From contig JAFGWI010000061.1 in assembly GCA_016937215.1 (NCBI GenBank), forward strand, positions 1-35,504: a stretch of 35,504 nucleotides of DNA. Reading direction: 5' to 3'. Numbering within the stretch: the first letter of the stretch is position 1; every line of letters starts with the position of its first letter. Shown here in pieces: positions 7,977 to 15,811 of this stretch. The position numbers were made by a program, and so were the translations under genes. The stretch comes from Spirochaetales bacterium. GTDB taxonomy: Bacteria > Spirochaetota > Spirochaetia > SZUA-6 > JAFGRV01. The notes beneath the pieces were generated by a model. That model made no database searches. It was not told where the DNA came from and worked only from the letters and a program-made list of their open reading frames with translations.

Positions 7977-8587
7977 TATTCTGAAAAATATTTTTTGGCA
8001 CATTCAGGACATAATCCATGGGTAAAATTTGTGCCTGTAAATTCCTTTATATAGTCTTCAACTTGCTGCCAGTAGCCTTGATCATTGCGAATGGATTTAC
8101 AGGAACTGCATATGGGAAGCATGCCTTCGAGTTTCTTGATTTTTTCAAGTGATATTTGCAGATTTTGATAATACTTTTCCTTTTCAACTTCCGTGCGCTT
8201 ATGATTTATCGCATAACGGATTGTCCGGTTAAGAACATCATCGCTTATTTTATCTTTACATAGATAATCCTGAGCTCCTGCTTTCATGGCGCTGACAGCA
8301 ATACTTTCACTACCCACACCGGTCAAAAAAATAACAGGTATATAGGTCATATCATGGAGAGTGTAAAGATTTTCAAGGAATTTCATACCGCTCATATCAG
8401 GTAATTTATAATCAAGAATAATGCAATCGTATTTGTTTTCCAAACATTTATTGAGCCCTATTTCACCGGACCTGGCTTCATAAATTATATAATTTGTTAT
8501 CTCATTGGACTTTAGAAGCTCTCGAATAAGAAACAAATCATCTTCAGAATCTTCAACAATTAAAATTTTAATTATTTCTACTCCCAA
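7952..8587 (-). CDS. Response regulator with C-terminal Cys-motif domain
   Basis: A 211-residue protein. Residues 5-125 form a receiver domain with acidic pocket E12/D13, phospho-acceptor D59 (ILDYKLPDMSG), T89 and K111. A helical linker (about 130-155) leads to a short domain LPICSSCKSIRND...HGLCPEC with C160, C163, C193 and C196, which could bind zinc or another metal. This domain is common at the end of bacterial receiver or PAS proteins and its role is not settled. There is no DNA-binding domain, so output is probably by protein contact. The start is TTG with AAGGG 6 nt upstream. No cognate kinase is adjacent; the hybrid kinase at 19261-21396 is the only one in the window. Confidence 0.85.
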   Translation of the reverse strand: MGVEIIKILIVEDSEDDLFLIRELLKSNEITNYIIYEARSGEIGLNKCLENKYDCIILDYKLPDMSGMKFLENLYTLHDMTYIPVIFLTGVGSESIAVSAMKAGAQDYLCKDKISDDVLNRTIRYAINHKRTEVEKEKYYQNLQISLEKIKKLEGMLPICSSCKSIRNDQGYWQQVEDYIKEFTGTNFTHGLCPECAKKYFSEYYESDDES

Positions 8588-8694
8588 AAAACACCCTTCT
8601 ATATATTATTTGACTCAAAAATGATTAACTCTAAGAGTTAATCGCAAAAGACCTGACATCAGCAATCAGCTGTAAATTATTAACTTATTATCCG

Positions 8695-8740
8695 GTAATA
8701 AGATATCTTATACGCGATTTTTTTTATGATTCTTGCAAAA
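8695..8740 (-). promoter_or_regulatory. Upstream motif shared with 15048-15090
   Basis: On the minus strand, TTTTGCAAGAATCATAAAAA is followed by a short variable part and TATCTTATT. The same blocks in the same order occur at 15048-15090. Both copies lie upstream of minus-strand genes, this one about 110 nt before the response regulator. It could be a promoter or operator; a dispersed repeat is the alternative. Confidence 0.45.
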
Positions 8741-8765
8741 CATCCGTTTTTCAAGAGCCTTCTAA

Positions 8766-8783
8766 GTACATAATATTATGTAC
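8766..8783. repeat. 18-bp perfect palindrome
   Basis: GTACATAATATTATGTAC reads the same on both strands. It lies 180 bp upstream of the response-regulator start and could be a dimeric regulator site. No second copy was seen in the window. Confidence 0.55.
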
Positions 8784-9319
8784 ATAAATGTAAAAAAAAT
8801 CTATAGCCAACAATAATTTTTTTAATTTTTCGATTGTTAATCATTTCAGAAACAAAGCTTCTCTTTGGCAAAAGTTATCTGTTAAGCTATTCCATAAGAG
8901 TCATTCACCTCAGCCAAAAAATCGGAGCAGGATGCTTGTTTTCCATTCCCTTAGGCAGAGTACCATGACTATTAATTCCCCATTCCAGCCCCAAGGCAAG
9001 GGTATTTGTACCCTATTTATTTGCTTACTAAATAAGATTATTCTATACCGATAATAAGAAGAGACCTGAGTATAAAAATGATTGGTTTTGCAAAGGCAAT
9101 ACAGACAGAGTTTTCACTTATAATTGATTCTCACCCTTGTTGTTAAGGTAGCTCTACTTTTCTGACAGGAGGTTAAAAAACAAAACAGAAATGTATGAAT
9201 TTTTATACAATAATTTTACCATTCAGGCAATATTATAAAATGCTAATTTTATTAACTAAAACAAAATTTTTAATCTATCAATAATCATTAAATTTTTTCC
9301 AAAAAAATAAAAATTAATA

Positions 9320-9348
9320 TTCCTATTCTTTTTGGAATGTGCTATTAT
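9320..9348 (+). promoter_or_regulatory. Candidate extended -10 promoter of the WGR-methyltransferase operon
   Basis: TGC TATTAT (9340-9348) is a good extended -10. A poor -35 (TTCCTA, 9320-9325) lies 17 nt upstream of the -10 hexamer. The expected start leaves a leader of about 25 nt carrying the GAGGAG of the 9380 gene. Confidence 0.45.
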
Positions 9349-9379
9349 TTCAATTAGCCGAAAATGAGGAGAACACTAT

Positions 9380-9649
9380 ATGTTCATAACCCTTTATAAA
9401 GTTGAGAATGACGTAAAAAAAATGTTTTCTATACACGATCATCAACAATCATTATTTGATCTCCACTGCTTTGCAACCTATAGCGTTATCAACGGAAAAA
9501 TGACCAAAGAAAAACAATACTCCTTTGAATCAAAATCCGAACGGGATGGCGAAATTAAAAAATTATTCCATCAGAAAATCCAGGACGGATATAAAATGCT
9601 ATACTCCTTTCCCGGCGAATTAAGTAACCTTATCGAAAAGGCAATTTAA
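9380..9649 (+). CDS. Small WGR-like domain protein
   Basis: An 89-residue protein resembling the WGR fold. It starts with strands (FITLYKVENDVKKMFSIHDHQ), has SVINGKMTKEKQYSFESKSERD in the place of the WGR block and the strand after it, and ends in the typical KIQDGYKMLYSF helix and strand. The Trp-Gly-Arg itself is replaced (SVINGK). WGR domains bind nucleic acid in PARPs and in some bacterial accessory proteins; this assignment rests on pattern only. GAGGAG 8 nt before the ATG is a strong ribosome binding site. It is 17 nt upstream of a DNA methyltransferase gene and likely in the same operon, so a DNA-related accessory role is plausible. Composition is AT-rich like that gene. Confidence 0.6.
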   Translation: MFITLYKVENDVKKMFSIHDHQQSLFDLHCFATYSVINGKMTKEKQYSFESKSERDGEIKKLFHQKIQDGYKMLYSFPGELSNLIEKAI

Positions 9650-9666
9650 ATTTTTCAATCGCGCGA

Positions 9667-11562
9667 ATGAATAAAAAATTCTTATCTCGCAAGGAAACGG
9701 CTGAATTTCTGTTAATCACCGAAGACAGTCTGAACAACTGGGAACGCCAAAAAAAAATTTCTTCCATAGATAATGCTTTCTTGTTAAAAGACATACACAA
9801 ATTAAAAGAGCAGATTAAAGAGGGAAAATTCAGCCGGCTAACAAACCGGGCAAATAAACTTTATTCAACTAAAAATATAACTCCAGCTGAAATCATTGAA
9901 TGCAATATCAGCAACAAAGACCTTAATCACTTAATAACGCATTGTGAAAATTCATACCTTCATTTAAAAGAAATAATTTTTTTAGCTGCTATCAAAGCCC
10001 TGGTTAATGCGGGAGAAATACAAAGCGAAAAACTTGACCACATAGTAACTTTTGATAAAAACATTTATTCAAGACAAAATATTATTTTAATACTTAGTAA
10101 TTTTTCCAAATTAAATAAAATAAATATTTCAACCAGCCATTATGCTTTTTTTAATACATTGCCCGATAATTTTAATTTTAAATTTATCGCGCCTCTTTAT
10201 CAAAGCTTGCTAACAGAAGGTAAAAAATCAAGAACCGGTTCCTATTACACCCCCCATTCGATCATCAACCAAATGATCGAAAACCATATAAAAAGTGACA
10301 CAAGAATACTGGACCCCTGCTGCGGCACAGGTCAATTTCTCGAACGCTTTTCGCTTCACATCGACAATCCTGAACAAATCTATGGATACGATATTGATGA
10401 AACCGCCATTTTCATCGCGCGCATAGCAATGCTCAACTGCTATCGCCATCTTGATTTCACACCCAATATATTTCTCAAGAATTATTTAACCGAACAATCG
10501 GGCGAACTTTTTGACATAATCGCGACTAATCCGCCCTGGGGATTCCGCTTTTCCGGTTCAGAAAAAGCTCATCTTTCAAAACTTTATCCTGATATCACAT
10601 CATCAGAATCCTTTTCATTCTTTATCGCCAATTCACTTAACGCGCTCAAAGCAGAAGGCATTTTATCCATACTCGTTCCCGAAGCCATTAGCAATTCCAT
10701 TGGCCATTGGGATATCAGAAAGCTGCTCTTGAACAATAAAATTCTGAAAATCATGAATCATGGAAAAAAATTCACCCATGTTTTTACCAATGTCATTTCA
10801 CTGGAAATCCAAAAATCCAGTTCTCCTTTAGGCCACAAAATACTTAATAACACAGGCACAAAAACATTTTATATTGTTCAACAAAAGCTCAAGGAATCAC
10901 CCTTTTTTATATATCCTGTTTATATGGAACCAGATGCCCTAAAAATCAGGGACAAGATTTTTTCACATCCTCATGATACTTTGGAAAATAACGCGGAATG
11001 GGCTCTTGGAATTGTCACGGGAAACAACAAAGCCTGTCTTCAGCCAAAGGCAATAGAGGGTCATGAAGCTGTTTATACAGGAACTGAAATCCAGCCCTAT
11101 ACACTCTTAAAACCAAAGCATTACCTAAACCTTAAAAACCATTGTTTTCAGCAAATGGCCCCCATTGAAAGGTATAGAGCAAAGGAAAAGCTGATTTACC
11201 GGTTTATTTTCAATAAAATGGTTTTCGCCTATGATAACAAACAATGCTTGACACTAAACAGTGCCAACATACTTATTCCTGATACAAACAAATTTTCCCT
11301 GTTTTACATATTGGCTTTGTTCAATTCACCTTTATATAATTTTTTATACCAAAAATGCTTCCATTCATTAAAAGTTATTCGGACTTATCTTGAAACACTG
11401 CCTATTCCACGCATTAGCCACAGTCACTTAAACGAAATCGAATCCCTTGTCCAAAAAATCATCAACCAAGAAGCTTCAATTAATTCCATGGATAATTTGA
11501 TATATTCACTCTTTGATTTAAATAAGGACGAAATAACCTACATCGAATCGAATATCAAATAA
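9667..11562 (+). CDS. N6-adenine DNA methyltransferase (Eco57I-like) with N-terminal HTH
   Basis: A 631-residue protein. Residues 5-30 look like a MerR/excisionase-type helix-turn-helix (LSRKETAEFLLITEDSLNNW). Motif X is RTGSYYTP (189-196), the SAM-binding motif I is ILDPCCGTGQFL (214-225) and the catalytic motif IV is NPPW (288-291), which marks an adenine-N6 enzyme of the gamma class. Residues from about 420 on resemble the TaqI/Eco57I target-recognition region. No PD-(D/E)XK nuclease motif is visible at the N-terminus and no nuclease gene is adjacent, so this may be an orphan methylase or the remnant of a restriction-modification system. No good Shine-Dalgarno precedes the ATG; coupling to the 9380 gene is likely. 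Its A/T-rich codon use contrasts with the GH9 gene downstream and suggests acquisition. Confidence 0.85.
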   Translation: MNKKFLSRKETAEFLLITEDSLNNWERQKKISSIDNAFLLKDIHKLKEQIKEGKFSRLTNRANKLYSTKNITPAEIIECNISNKDLNHLITHCENSYLHLKEIIFLAAIKALVNAGEIQSEKLDHIVTFDKNIYSRQNIILILSNFSKLNKINISTSHYAFFNTLPDNFNFKFIAPLYQSLLTEGKKSRTGSYYTPHSIINQMIENHIKSDTRILDPCCGTGQFLERFSLHIDNPEQIYGYDIDETAIFIARIAMLNCYRHLDFTPNIFLKNYLTEQSGELFDIIATNPPWGFRFSGSEKAHLSKLYPDITSSESFSFFIANSLNALKAEGILSILVPEAISNSIGHWDIRKLLLNNKILKIMNHGKKFTHVFTNVISLEIQKSSSPLGHKILNNTGTKTFYIVQQKLKESPFFIYPVYMEPDALKIRDKIFSHPHDTLENNAEWALGIVTGNNKACLQPKAIEGHEAVYTGTEIQPYTLLKPKHYLNLKNHCFQQMAPIERYRAKEKLIYRFIFNKMVFAYDNKQCLTLNSANILIPDTNKFSLFYILALFNSPLYNFLYQKCFHSLKVIRTYLETLPIPRISHSHLNEIESLVQKIINQEASINSMDNLIYSLFDLNKDEITYIESNIK

Positions 11563-11872
11563 CAAAACAAACAGCAAAAACCCTGTCCTAGGCGGAATTT
11601 ACACAACTGAAAGCTTTTCTCCAATAATCCCCTTGATGTTTCAAGGAAAATAAAGACTCCTGAAATTCCATTGCCATGGTTTTTTAAAGCTGACATTAAG
11701 GGTTAAAACAACAGTGAACCCACATTCCGCAAAAAATTAGAAGCTCCCAATAGAGAGTAGCTAAAAAAATCAGCGCTTCGGTCCATGATAAAACCCTTTA
11801 AAGCTCCGATAGCAAAATAAGACCAATGTGAAATAATATAAATGTAAAATCATGTTTAAAAAGAGGAAATAT
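11563..11872. other. Gene-free spacer upstream of the cellulase gene
   Basis: About 310 bp, AT-rich, with no ORF I would defend and no clear terminator after the methyltransferase gene. Promoter-like AT runs occur near 11830-11850, but no convincing -35/-10 pair could be chosen. Confidence 0.5.
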
Positions 11873-14065
11873 ATGAAGAAAATAAGCTTTTTATTGCTTC
11901 TAATACTTTTAACCACAGGAGTTTTCAGCCAGAACTACAATTATGTTGAAGTTGTACAAAAATCACTGTTTTTTTACGATGTTCAGCGCTCCGGCCCTCT
12001 GCCTGCGGGCAACCCGGTCATCTGGCGGGCTGATTCCACCATTCATGACGGCTCTGATGTCGGAGTTGACCTTACAGGCGGATGGTTTGATGCCGGCGAC
12101 CATGTGAAATTCAACCTTCCCATGGCTTCATCGGTTTTGACTCTGTGCTGGTCGATTTATGAATTCAAGCAGGATTATATCCAGAGCGGTTTACTTGATG
12201 ACACCTTGGAAAGAATAAAATGGGCCACTGATTACCTTATCAAGTGTCACCCCTCTGCCAATACCTATTATTATCAGGTCGGTGCCGGAAGCCCTGACCA
12301 TGTGTGGTGGGGGTCACCCGAGGTGCTGGAAGAAGTGATGAAACGTCCGGCTTACAAAGTCACCAATTCAGCTCCAGGCTCAACCGTTGTTGGCGCGACA
12401 TCAGCTGCCCTGGCCATGGCTTCCATGGTTTTCAAGGAAAAAAATCCAGCCTATGCCCAAAACTGCCTCTCACACGCGATAGACTTGCATAATTTTGCCA
12501 ACTCAACCCGAAGCGATGTCGGCTATACCGAAGCCGAGGGTTTTTACCGCTCCTTTGGCGGGTTCTGGGATGAAATATCCGCTTCCGGCGTTCTGCTTCA
12601 CATGATTACAGGAGAAAATCGCTACCTTGATAATGCTTTGGAAGCAACAGAAAACTGGGCAACCGAGGAATACAACAGCCCTGAATGGCAGTATAAATGG
12701 ACCCATTCCTGGGACGACATGCACTACATGGCCCAAATCTTCCTGGCCAGGGTTACAGGCGAACAGGTTTATATTGATTCGGTTGAACGCAACCTGGATT
12801 TCTGGATGCCAGGCAAGGGCATTACCTACACTCCCGGCGGCCTGGCCTGGCTGGACCGATGGGGCGTTTTGCGTTACGCGGCCAATGCTTCGCTTTTGGC
12901 CTTTATCTGGTCTGATGAATCTCTTGGAACAGCTTCCAAAAAAGCAGCCTACCGCGATTTTGCTCTGAAACAATGCAATTATATTCTGGGAGACAACCCT
13001 TCTCACAGAAGTTATGTGATCGGCTTTGGGCAAAAATCTCCGCGAAACGCCCATCACCGCGCGGCTCATGGCAGTTGGTATGACAATATCAAGGACCCGC
13101 CTGAAAGCCGCCACATTCTTTTCGGTGCTTTGGTAGGCGGTCCGGACAAATCCGATTCCTATATTGACGACCGTGAAAATTACGAAATGAATGAAGTGGC
13201 CTGTGACTATAACGCGGCTTTTACCGGGGTCATGGCCAAAATGGCCGGGCTTTACGGCGGCACCCTTCTCACTGATTTTCCGGAAGCCTATTTCATAAAA
13301 GATGAAGACCCCATGCCTGAATACTTTGCCCGGGCTATTATCAATAACGCGGGAACCAATAATTACGCCATCGTCACCCAAACCACCAACCGCTCAGCCT
13401 GGCCGGCCACAGTAAAAACCAAAATGTCCAGCCGGTTTTTCTTTGACCTCAGCGAGGTGATAGCTTCCGGCTTTAGCGCCGATGAAGTGACCCTTAGTAT
13501 AAGCCAGAACGAAGGCGCAAAGGTAACCGGCCCCCACCTGTGGAACGGCACAATCTATTACATCGAGATTGATTTCAGCGGAACCCCCATTTATCCCGGC
13601 GGAAGGACTCCTTCGGAGCGCATGTGCGGCTTTGAACTTAAAGCGCCCCAGGGTTCAGACTGGGATTCCTCCAATGACTTTTCCTATCAGGGCCTTAAAA
13701 CCAGCTTTACCTGGGAACCCGTTGACCTTACCGGTTATACTGAAAACATCCCGGTTTATGACAATGGCAAACTGCTCCACGGTAATGAACCAGGCGCCAC
13801 TCCGACACCTGCAGAAACCCCAAGCCCGGTTGAAACTCCGACCCCTATTGAAACAGAAACACCTTCTCCTGTGCTAAAAGGCGACGCTGACCAAAGCGGC
13901 GTTGTGAACATCGTGGACGCCCTGTTAACTGCCCAGTATTATGTTAATATAATAAATACGATTGATGAAGAGGCCGCGGACGTGAATTGCGATAACCAGG
14001 TGAACATCGTGGACGCCCTGTTGATTGCCCAGTATTATGTTAAAATGATAGATGAATTTTGCTAG
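11873..14065 (+). CDS. Secreted GH9 cellulase with CBM3c and type I dockerin
   Basis: A 730-residue endoglucanase. A signal peptide (1-20, ending GVFSQ) is followed by a GH9 catalytic domain (about 22-470). GGWFDAGDH carries the base aspartates D73/D76, and a GH9 active-site block SPRNAHHR lies near 390. The second GH9 block, starting YIDDRENYEMNEV, carries the acid E441. A CBM3c module (about 480-630) follows directly, giving the layout of processive GH9 endoglucanases. A Thr/Pro/Glu linker (about 640-668) precedes a dockerin with two Ca-binding repeats, DADQSG and DVNCDNQ, each followed by VNIVDALLxAQYYV. It should cut beta-1,4-glucan outside the cell and dock to a cohesin protein, though none is in the window. 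An ATG at 11852 lies upstream in frame, but AAGAGG 6 nt before the ATG at 11873 decides the start. Confidence 0.95.
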   Translation: MKKISFLLLLILLTTGVFSQNYNYVEVVQKSLFFYDVQRSGPLPAGNPVIWRADSTIHDGSDVGVDLTGGWFDAGDHVKFNLPMASSVLTLCWSIYEFKQDYIQSGLLDDTLERIKWATDYLIKCHPSANTYYYQVGAGSPDHVWWGSPEVLEEVMKRPAYKVTNSAPGSTVVGATSAALAMASMVFKEKNPAYAQNCLSHAIDLHNFANSTRSDVGYTEAEGFYRSFGGFWDEISASGVLLHMITGENRYLDNALEATENWATEEYNSPEWQYKWTHSWDDMHYMAQIFLARVTGEQVYIDSVERNLDFWMPGKGITYTPGGLAWLDRWGVLRYAANASLLAFIWSDESLGTASKKAAYRDFALKQCNYILGDNPSHRSYVIGFGQKSPRNAHHRAAHGSWYDNIKDPPESRHILFGALVGGPDKSDSYIDDRENYEMNEVACDYNAAFTGVMAKMAGLYGGTLLTDFPEAYFIKDEDPMPEYFARAIINNAGTNNYAIVTQTTNRSAWPATVKTKMSSRFFFDLSEVIASGFSADEVTLSISQNEGAKVTGPHLWNGTIYYIEIDFSGTPIYPGGRTPSERMCGFELKAPQGSDWDSSNDFSYQGLKTSFTWEPVDLTGYTENIPVYDNGKLLHGNEPGATPTPAETPSPVETPTPIETETPSPVLKGDADQSGVVNIVDALLTAQYYVNIINTIDEEAADVNCDNQVNIVDALLIAQYYVKMIDEFC

Positions 14066-14072
14066 AGGCTCT

Positions 14073-14101
14073 TCATGAAAGGGTATTTATCCCTTTCATG
14101 A
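14073..14101. terminator. Stem-loop after the cellulase gene
   Basis: TCATGAAAGGG pairs perfectly with CCCTTTCATGA around a 7-nt loop, starting 8 nt after the stop codon. There is no T tract, so it is more likely an mRNA 3' stabiliser or partial terminator ahead of the stronger one at 14123. Confidence 0.55.
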
Positions 14102-14122
14102 TCTTATCAATTGATTTTACCA

Positions 14123-14174
14123 GGCAGCAGATAAAGGAAGTAACTCTCTTGCTTCATGTCTGCTGCCTTTTTTT
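14123..14174 (+). terminator. Rho-independent terminator of the cellulase gene
   Basis: GGCAGCAGA (14123-14131) pairs with TCTGCTGCC (14159-14167), followed by seven T. The T run lies only on the plus-strand side, so it serves the GH9 gene. Confidence 0.75.
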
Positions 14175-14213
14175 ATCAAGCCCGATAGCTGGAATAGAAA
14201 TGTCATTATGCTT

Positions 14214-15017
14214 TTAATCAGTTTTTTTTATGGAGGCAACAAGTTTATATATCCACCAGATAACAACATAGACACAAAGCAAAAACAGGAAGATCTTTCC
14301 TCCGGTAAAGACGAGCCATAGGACAAGCTGCTTTAAAAACCCAAACAGACCTCTGTGCCATGAAGCCAGAAATGCCAAAACAAATGACCCTATAACAGGA
14401 ACAAGCATGATGACAAACCTGAAAACCCACATTATGGTTTTTGAAAAAAGTGAAGAAAAGTCATAAGAAAAATGCTTTGTTTTAACAAGCCATTTCCCCC
14501 AAAAAAATCCAAGCAGGATTAATCCGGCAATGGAACTAAGGTGTTGTAATAATAAATAAAGGGGCAGATAAATGCCTTCATACAGCTCGATGGTTGTGTG
14601 AAATACCGAAAAATGGCTTACCATAAAACTATCACTGTGAGTAAAGGAATCCCAGAGCAAATGCCCCGCGATGCCAAGAATCAATGCCGACAAAACAATC
14701 AGGGCTTTCCTGATTGTAAAGCAATAGGGAGCGTTTAATTCAGGACCGATTCGCCTCTTTATAAAGCCAAAAGACAGGTCGAGCAAGGGAAGTTTTAGAA
14801 CAAGATGAAAAGCCGCGTAAAGAAGGATCCCCAATGGAAGGCAAAACAAAAAAACACCCAACAGGGAATGACTAAAATCACGGCCCACATTAAAGGGTAG
14901 AAAATAGGCCAGATCGGGAATCATGGACCCGATGACAAGGGCAAGAAAATCGGTTCTTTTTTTTAGTACTTGCTTGACAGGTATAGCAGCGACGATGTGC
15001 GACAAAGTAAAGGGCAT
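14214..15017 (-). CDS. DUF4184 family membrane protein
   Basis: A 267-residue protein beginning MPFTLSHIVAAIP, the typical start of the DUF4184 family, with SMIPDLAYFLPF and a HSLLG motif soon after. About six hydrophobic membrane segments follow and conserved His and Asp residues lie at the membrane face (GHLLWDSFTHSDSF). The function is not known; the His/Asp pattern recalls membrane metal-dependent hydrolases such as YdjM. The reading frame is open for 75 codons further upstream, but the family start and GGAAAG 4 nt before this ATG favour 15017. It is convergent with the cellulase gene. A motif shared with the response-regulator upstream region lies 30-75 nt before the start. Confidence 0.8.
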   Translation of the reverse strand: MPFTLSHIVAAIPVKQVLKKRTDFLALVIGSMIPDLAYFLPFNVGRDFSHSLLGVFLFCLPLGILLYAAFHLVLKLPLLDLSFGFIKRRIGPELNAPYCFTIRKALIVLSALILGIAGHLLWDSFTHSDSFMVSHFSVFHTTIELYEGIYLPLYLLLQHLSSIAGLILLGFFWGKWLVKTKHFSYDFSSLFSKTIMWVFRFVIMLVPVIGSFVLAFLASWHRGLFGFLKQLVLWLVFTGGKIFLFLLCVYVVIWWIYKLVASIKKTD

Positions 15018-15047
15018 ATTTCTTTCCAATTCATTTTTGATATAAGG

Positions 15048-15090
15048 GCAATAAGATAACATATCCCCGATTTTTATGATTCTTGCAAAA
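15048..15090 (-). promoter_or_regulatory. Upstream motif shared with 8695-8740
   Basis: On the minus strand TTTTGCAAGAATCATAAAAA, a short variable GC-containing part, then TATCTTATTGC, 31 nt upstream of the DUF4184 start. The same arrangement lies upstream of the response-regulator gene, which suggests common regulation of the two genes. Confidence 0.45.
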
Positions 15091-15228
15091 TCTGAGGTAG
15101 ATAGGAGCCTCATTATATCAAAGATTGATTTTCTCCTGTTTCTCAGGCTGTTCATGCTGGAAACTAAAAAAACCATGAGCATCATATTCGCTATTTTGAA
15201 TATATGCAAGTGACAGGACCTTTGTTTC

Positions 15229-15510
15229 CAGAGCAATCGCATTAAAAGAATAGTGTTTCAACCACTTGTTATTCTGAGCAGGAACAGCGGGGCCTGGTCA
15301 TAAATGCTTTGCGTTGCTGATCGGGCCTGCGTCTGGAAAGAATGTCACCTGGTTGGGGCTTTTATTTGTGAATACAATTGGTCTATGCCAAATGAGATTC
15401 TTCGCTCCGCTCAGAATGACAGCGGGGGTTGCTCGGGATGTCGGCGGGGGGTTGCTTGGAATGACAGGGGGGGGGTTGCTCAGAGTGATAAAAGAGCTAT
15501 AAAAATGATA
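15229..15510 (+). repeat. C-family composite repeat, copy C1
   Basis: The left end CAGAGCAATCGCATTA, then AAGAATAGTG TTTCAACCACTTG, matches the left end of copy C2 at 23568. The internal blocks CCTGGTCATAAATGC and GTGAATACAATTGGTCTATG are also shared. The 3' half is a tandem array of 22-24-bp units (15409-15490), each starting GCTCAGAATGAC or a variant. TTGTTATTCTGAG near the left end can pair with CTCAGAGTGATAA at the right. The right inverted end seen in C2 is missing; E6 begins 38 bp further on. Confidence 0.65.
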
Positions 15511-15547
15511 CAGCAAGGCGCAAATAAACGGTTTTATTGCGGCCAGA

Positions 15548-15703
15548 GCGTTAAGGATTGGAGGGGCGGCTCCGGGTTTTTTCGAAAACCCGGAGCCGAA
15601 CAGCCCGCCCGCGTTTTCAGCGGGCGGGCTGTTTGGAGCGACAGCGGAACCCCGCAAAGCCTGGCCCTGGCTGACGCTTCCTGAAGCGGCCAGGGAAACG
15701 CCC
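15548..15703 (-). repeat. Structured E-family repeat E6 (full core)
   Basis: On the minus strand, GGGCGTT is followed by arm 1 (CCCTGGCC...GGCCAGG), CTTTGCG and TTCCGCTGTCGCT. Arm 2 (15600-15632) has a 13-bp GC-rich stem, ACAGCCCGCCCGC. Arm 3 (15567-15598) has a 14-bp stem, CGGCTCCGGGTTTT. The tail is TCCAATCCTTAACGC. Arm 3 is 32 nt long and its distance to the tail end is the same as in E4 and E5, though the sequence differs. Confidence 0.75.
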
Positions 15704-15777
15704 GGAAAATCCGAGAGAGCCAAAACCAAAAAATCAGCTATTTTTTTTATTAAGCGCTGTTTTTGCCGGCTGGAATC

Positions 15778-15805
15778 TTTACAAAGTTGGCGATTTGGCT
15801 ACAAT
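15778..15805 (+). promoter_or_regulatory. Candidate leaderless promoter of the GH57 gene
   Basis: TTTACA (15778-15783), a 16-nt spacer and TACAAT (15800-15805); each box has one mismatch to consensus. Seven nt after the -10 is the A of the ATG at 15812. No Shine-Dalgarno is present, so a leaderless mRNA is expected. Confidence 0.55.
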
Positions 15806-15811
15806 TTAAAT

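Larger units (their letters stand above)
8588..9379. other. AT-rich gene-free region
   Basis: About 790 bp with no convincing gene. It contains an 18-bp perfect palindrome (8766-8783), a motif shared with the region upstream of the DUF4184 gene (8695-8740), an AGGAGG at 9166-9171 with no start codon at a usable distance, and the candidate promoter of the WGR-like gene at the right end. Two tiny ORFs (9079 and 9191) have no ribosome binding site. Confidence 0.6.

Noticed and set aside
9079-9147. 22-codon ORF beginning MIGFAK
   Set aside because: No Shine-Dalgarno, low-complexity AT-rich surroundings and no support beyond an open frame.
12503-13381. 292-codon open frame antisense to the cellulase gene
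   Set aside because: It lies wholly opposite the GH9 domain, lacks a ribosome site and family motifs, and is explained by the codon pattern of the real gene.
15298-15729. 143-codon minus-strand ORF and its plus-strand counterpart at 15304-15684
   Set aside because: Both run through repeats C1 and E6 and contain no coding features beyond low-stop GC-rich repeat sequence.
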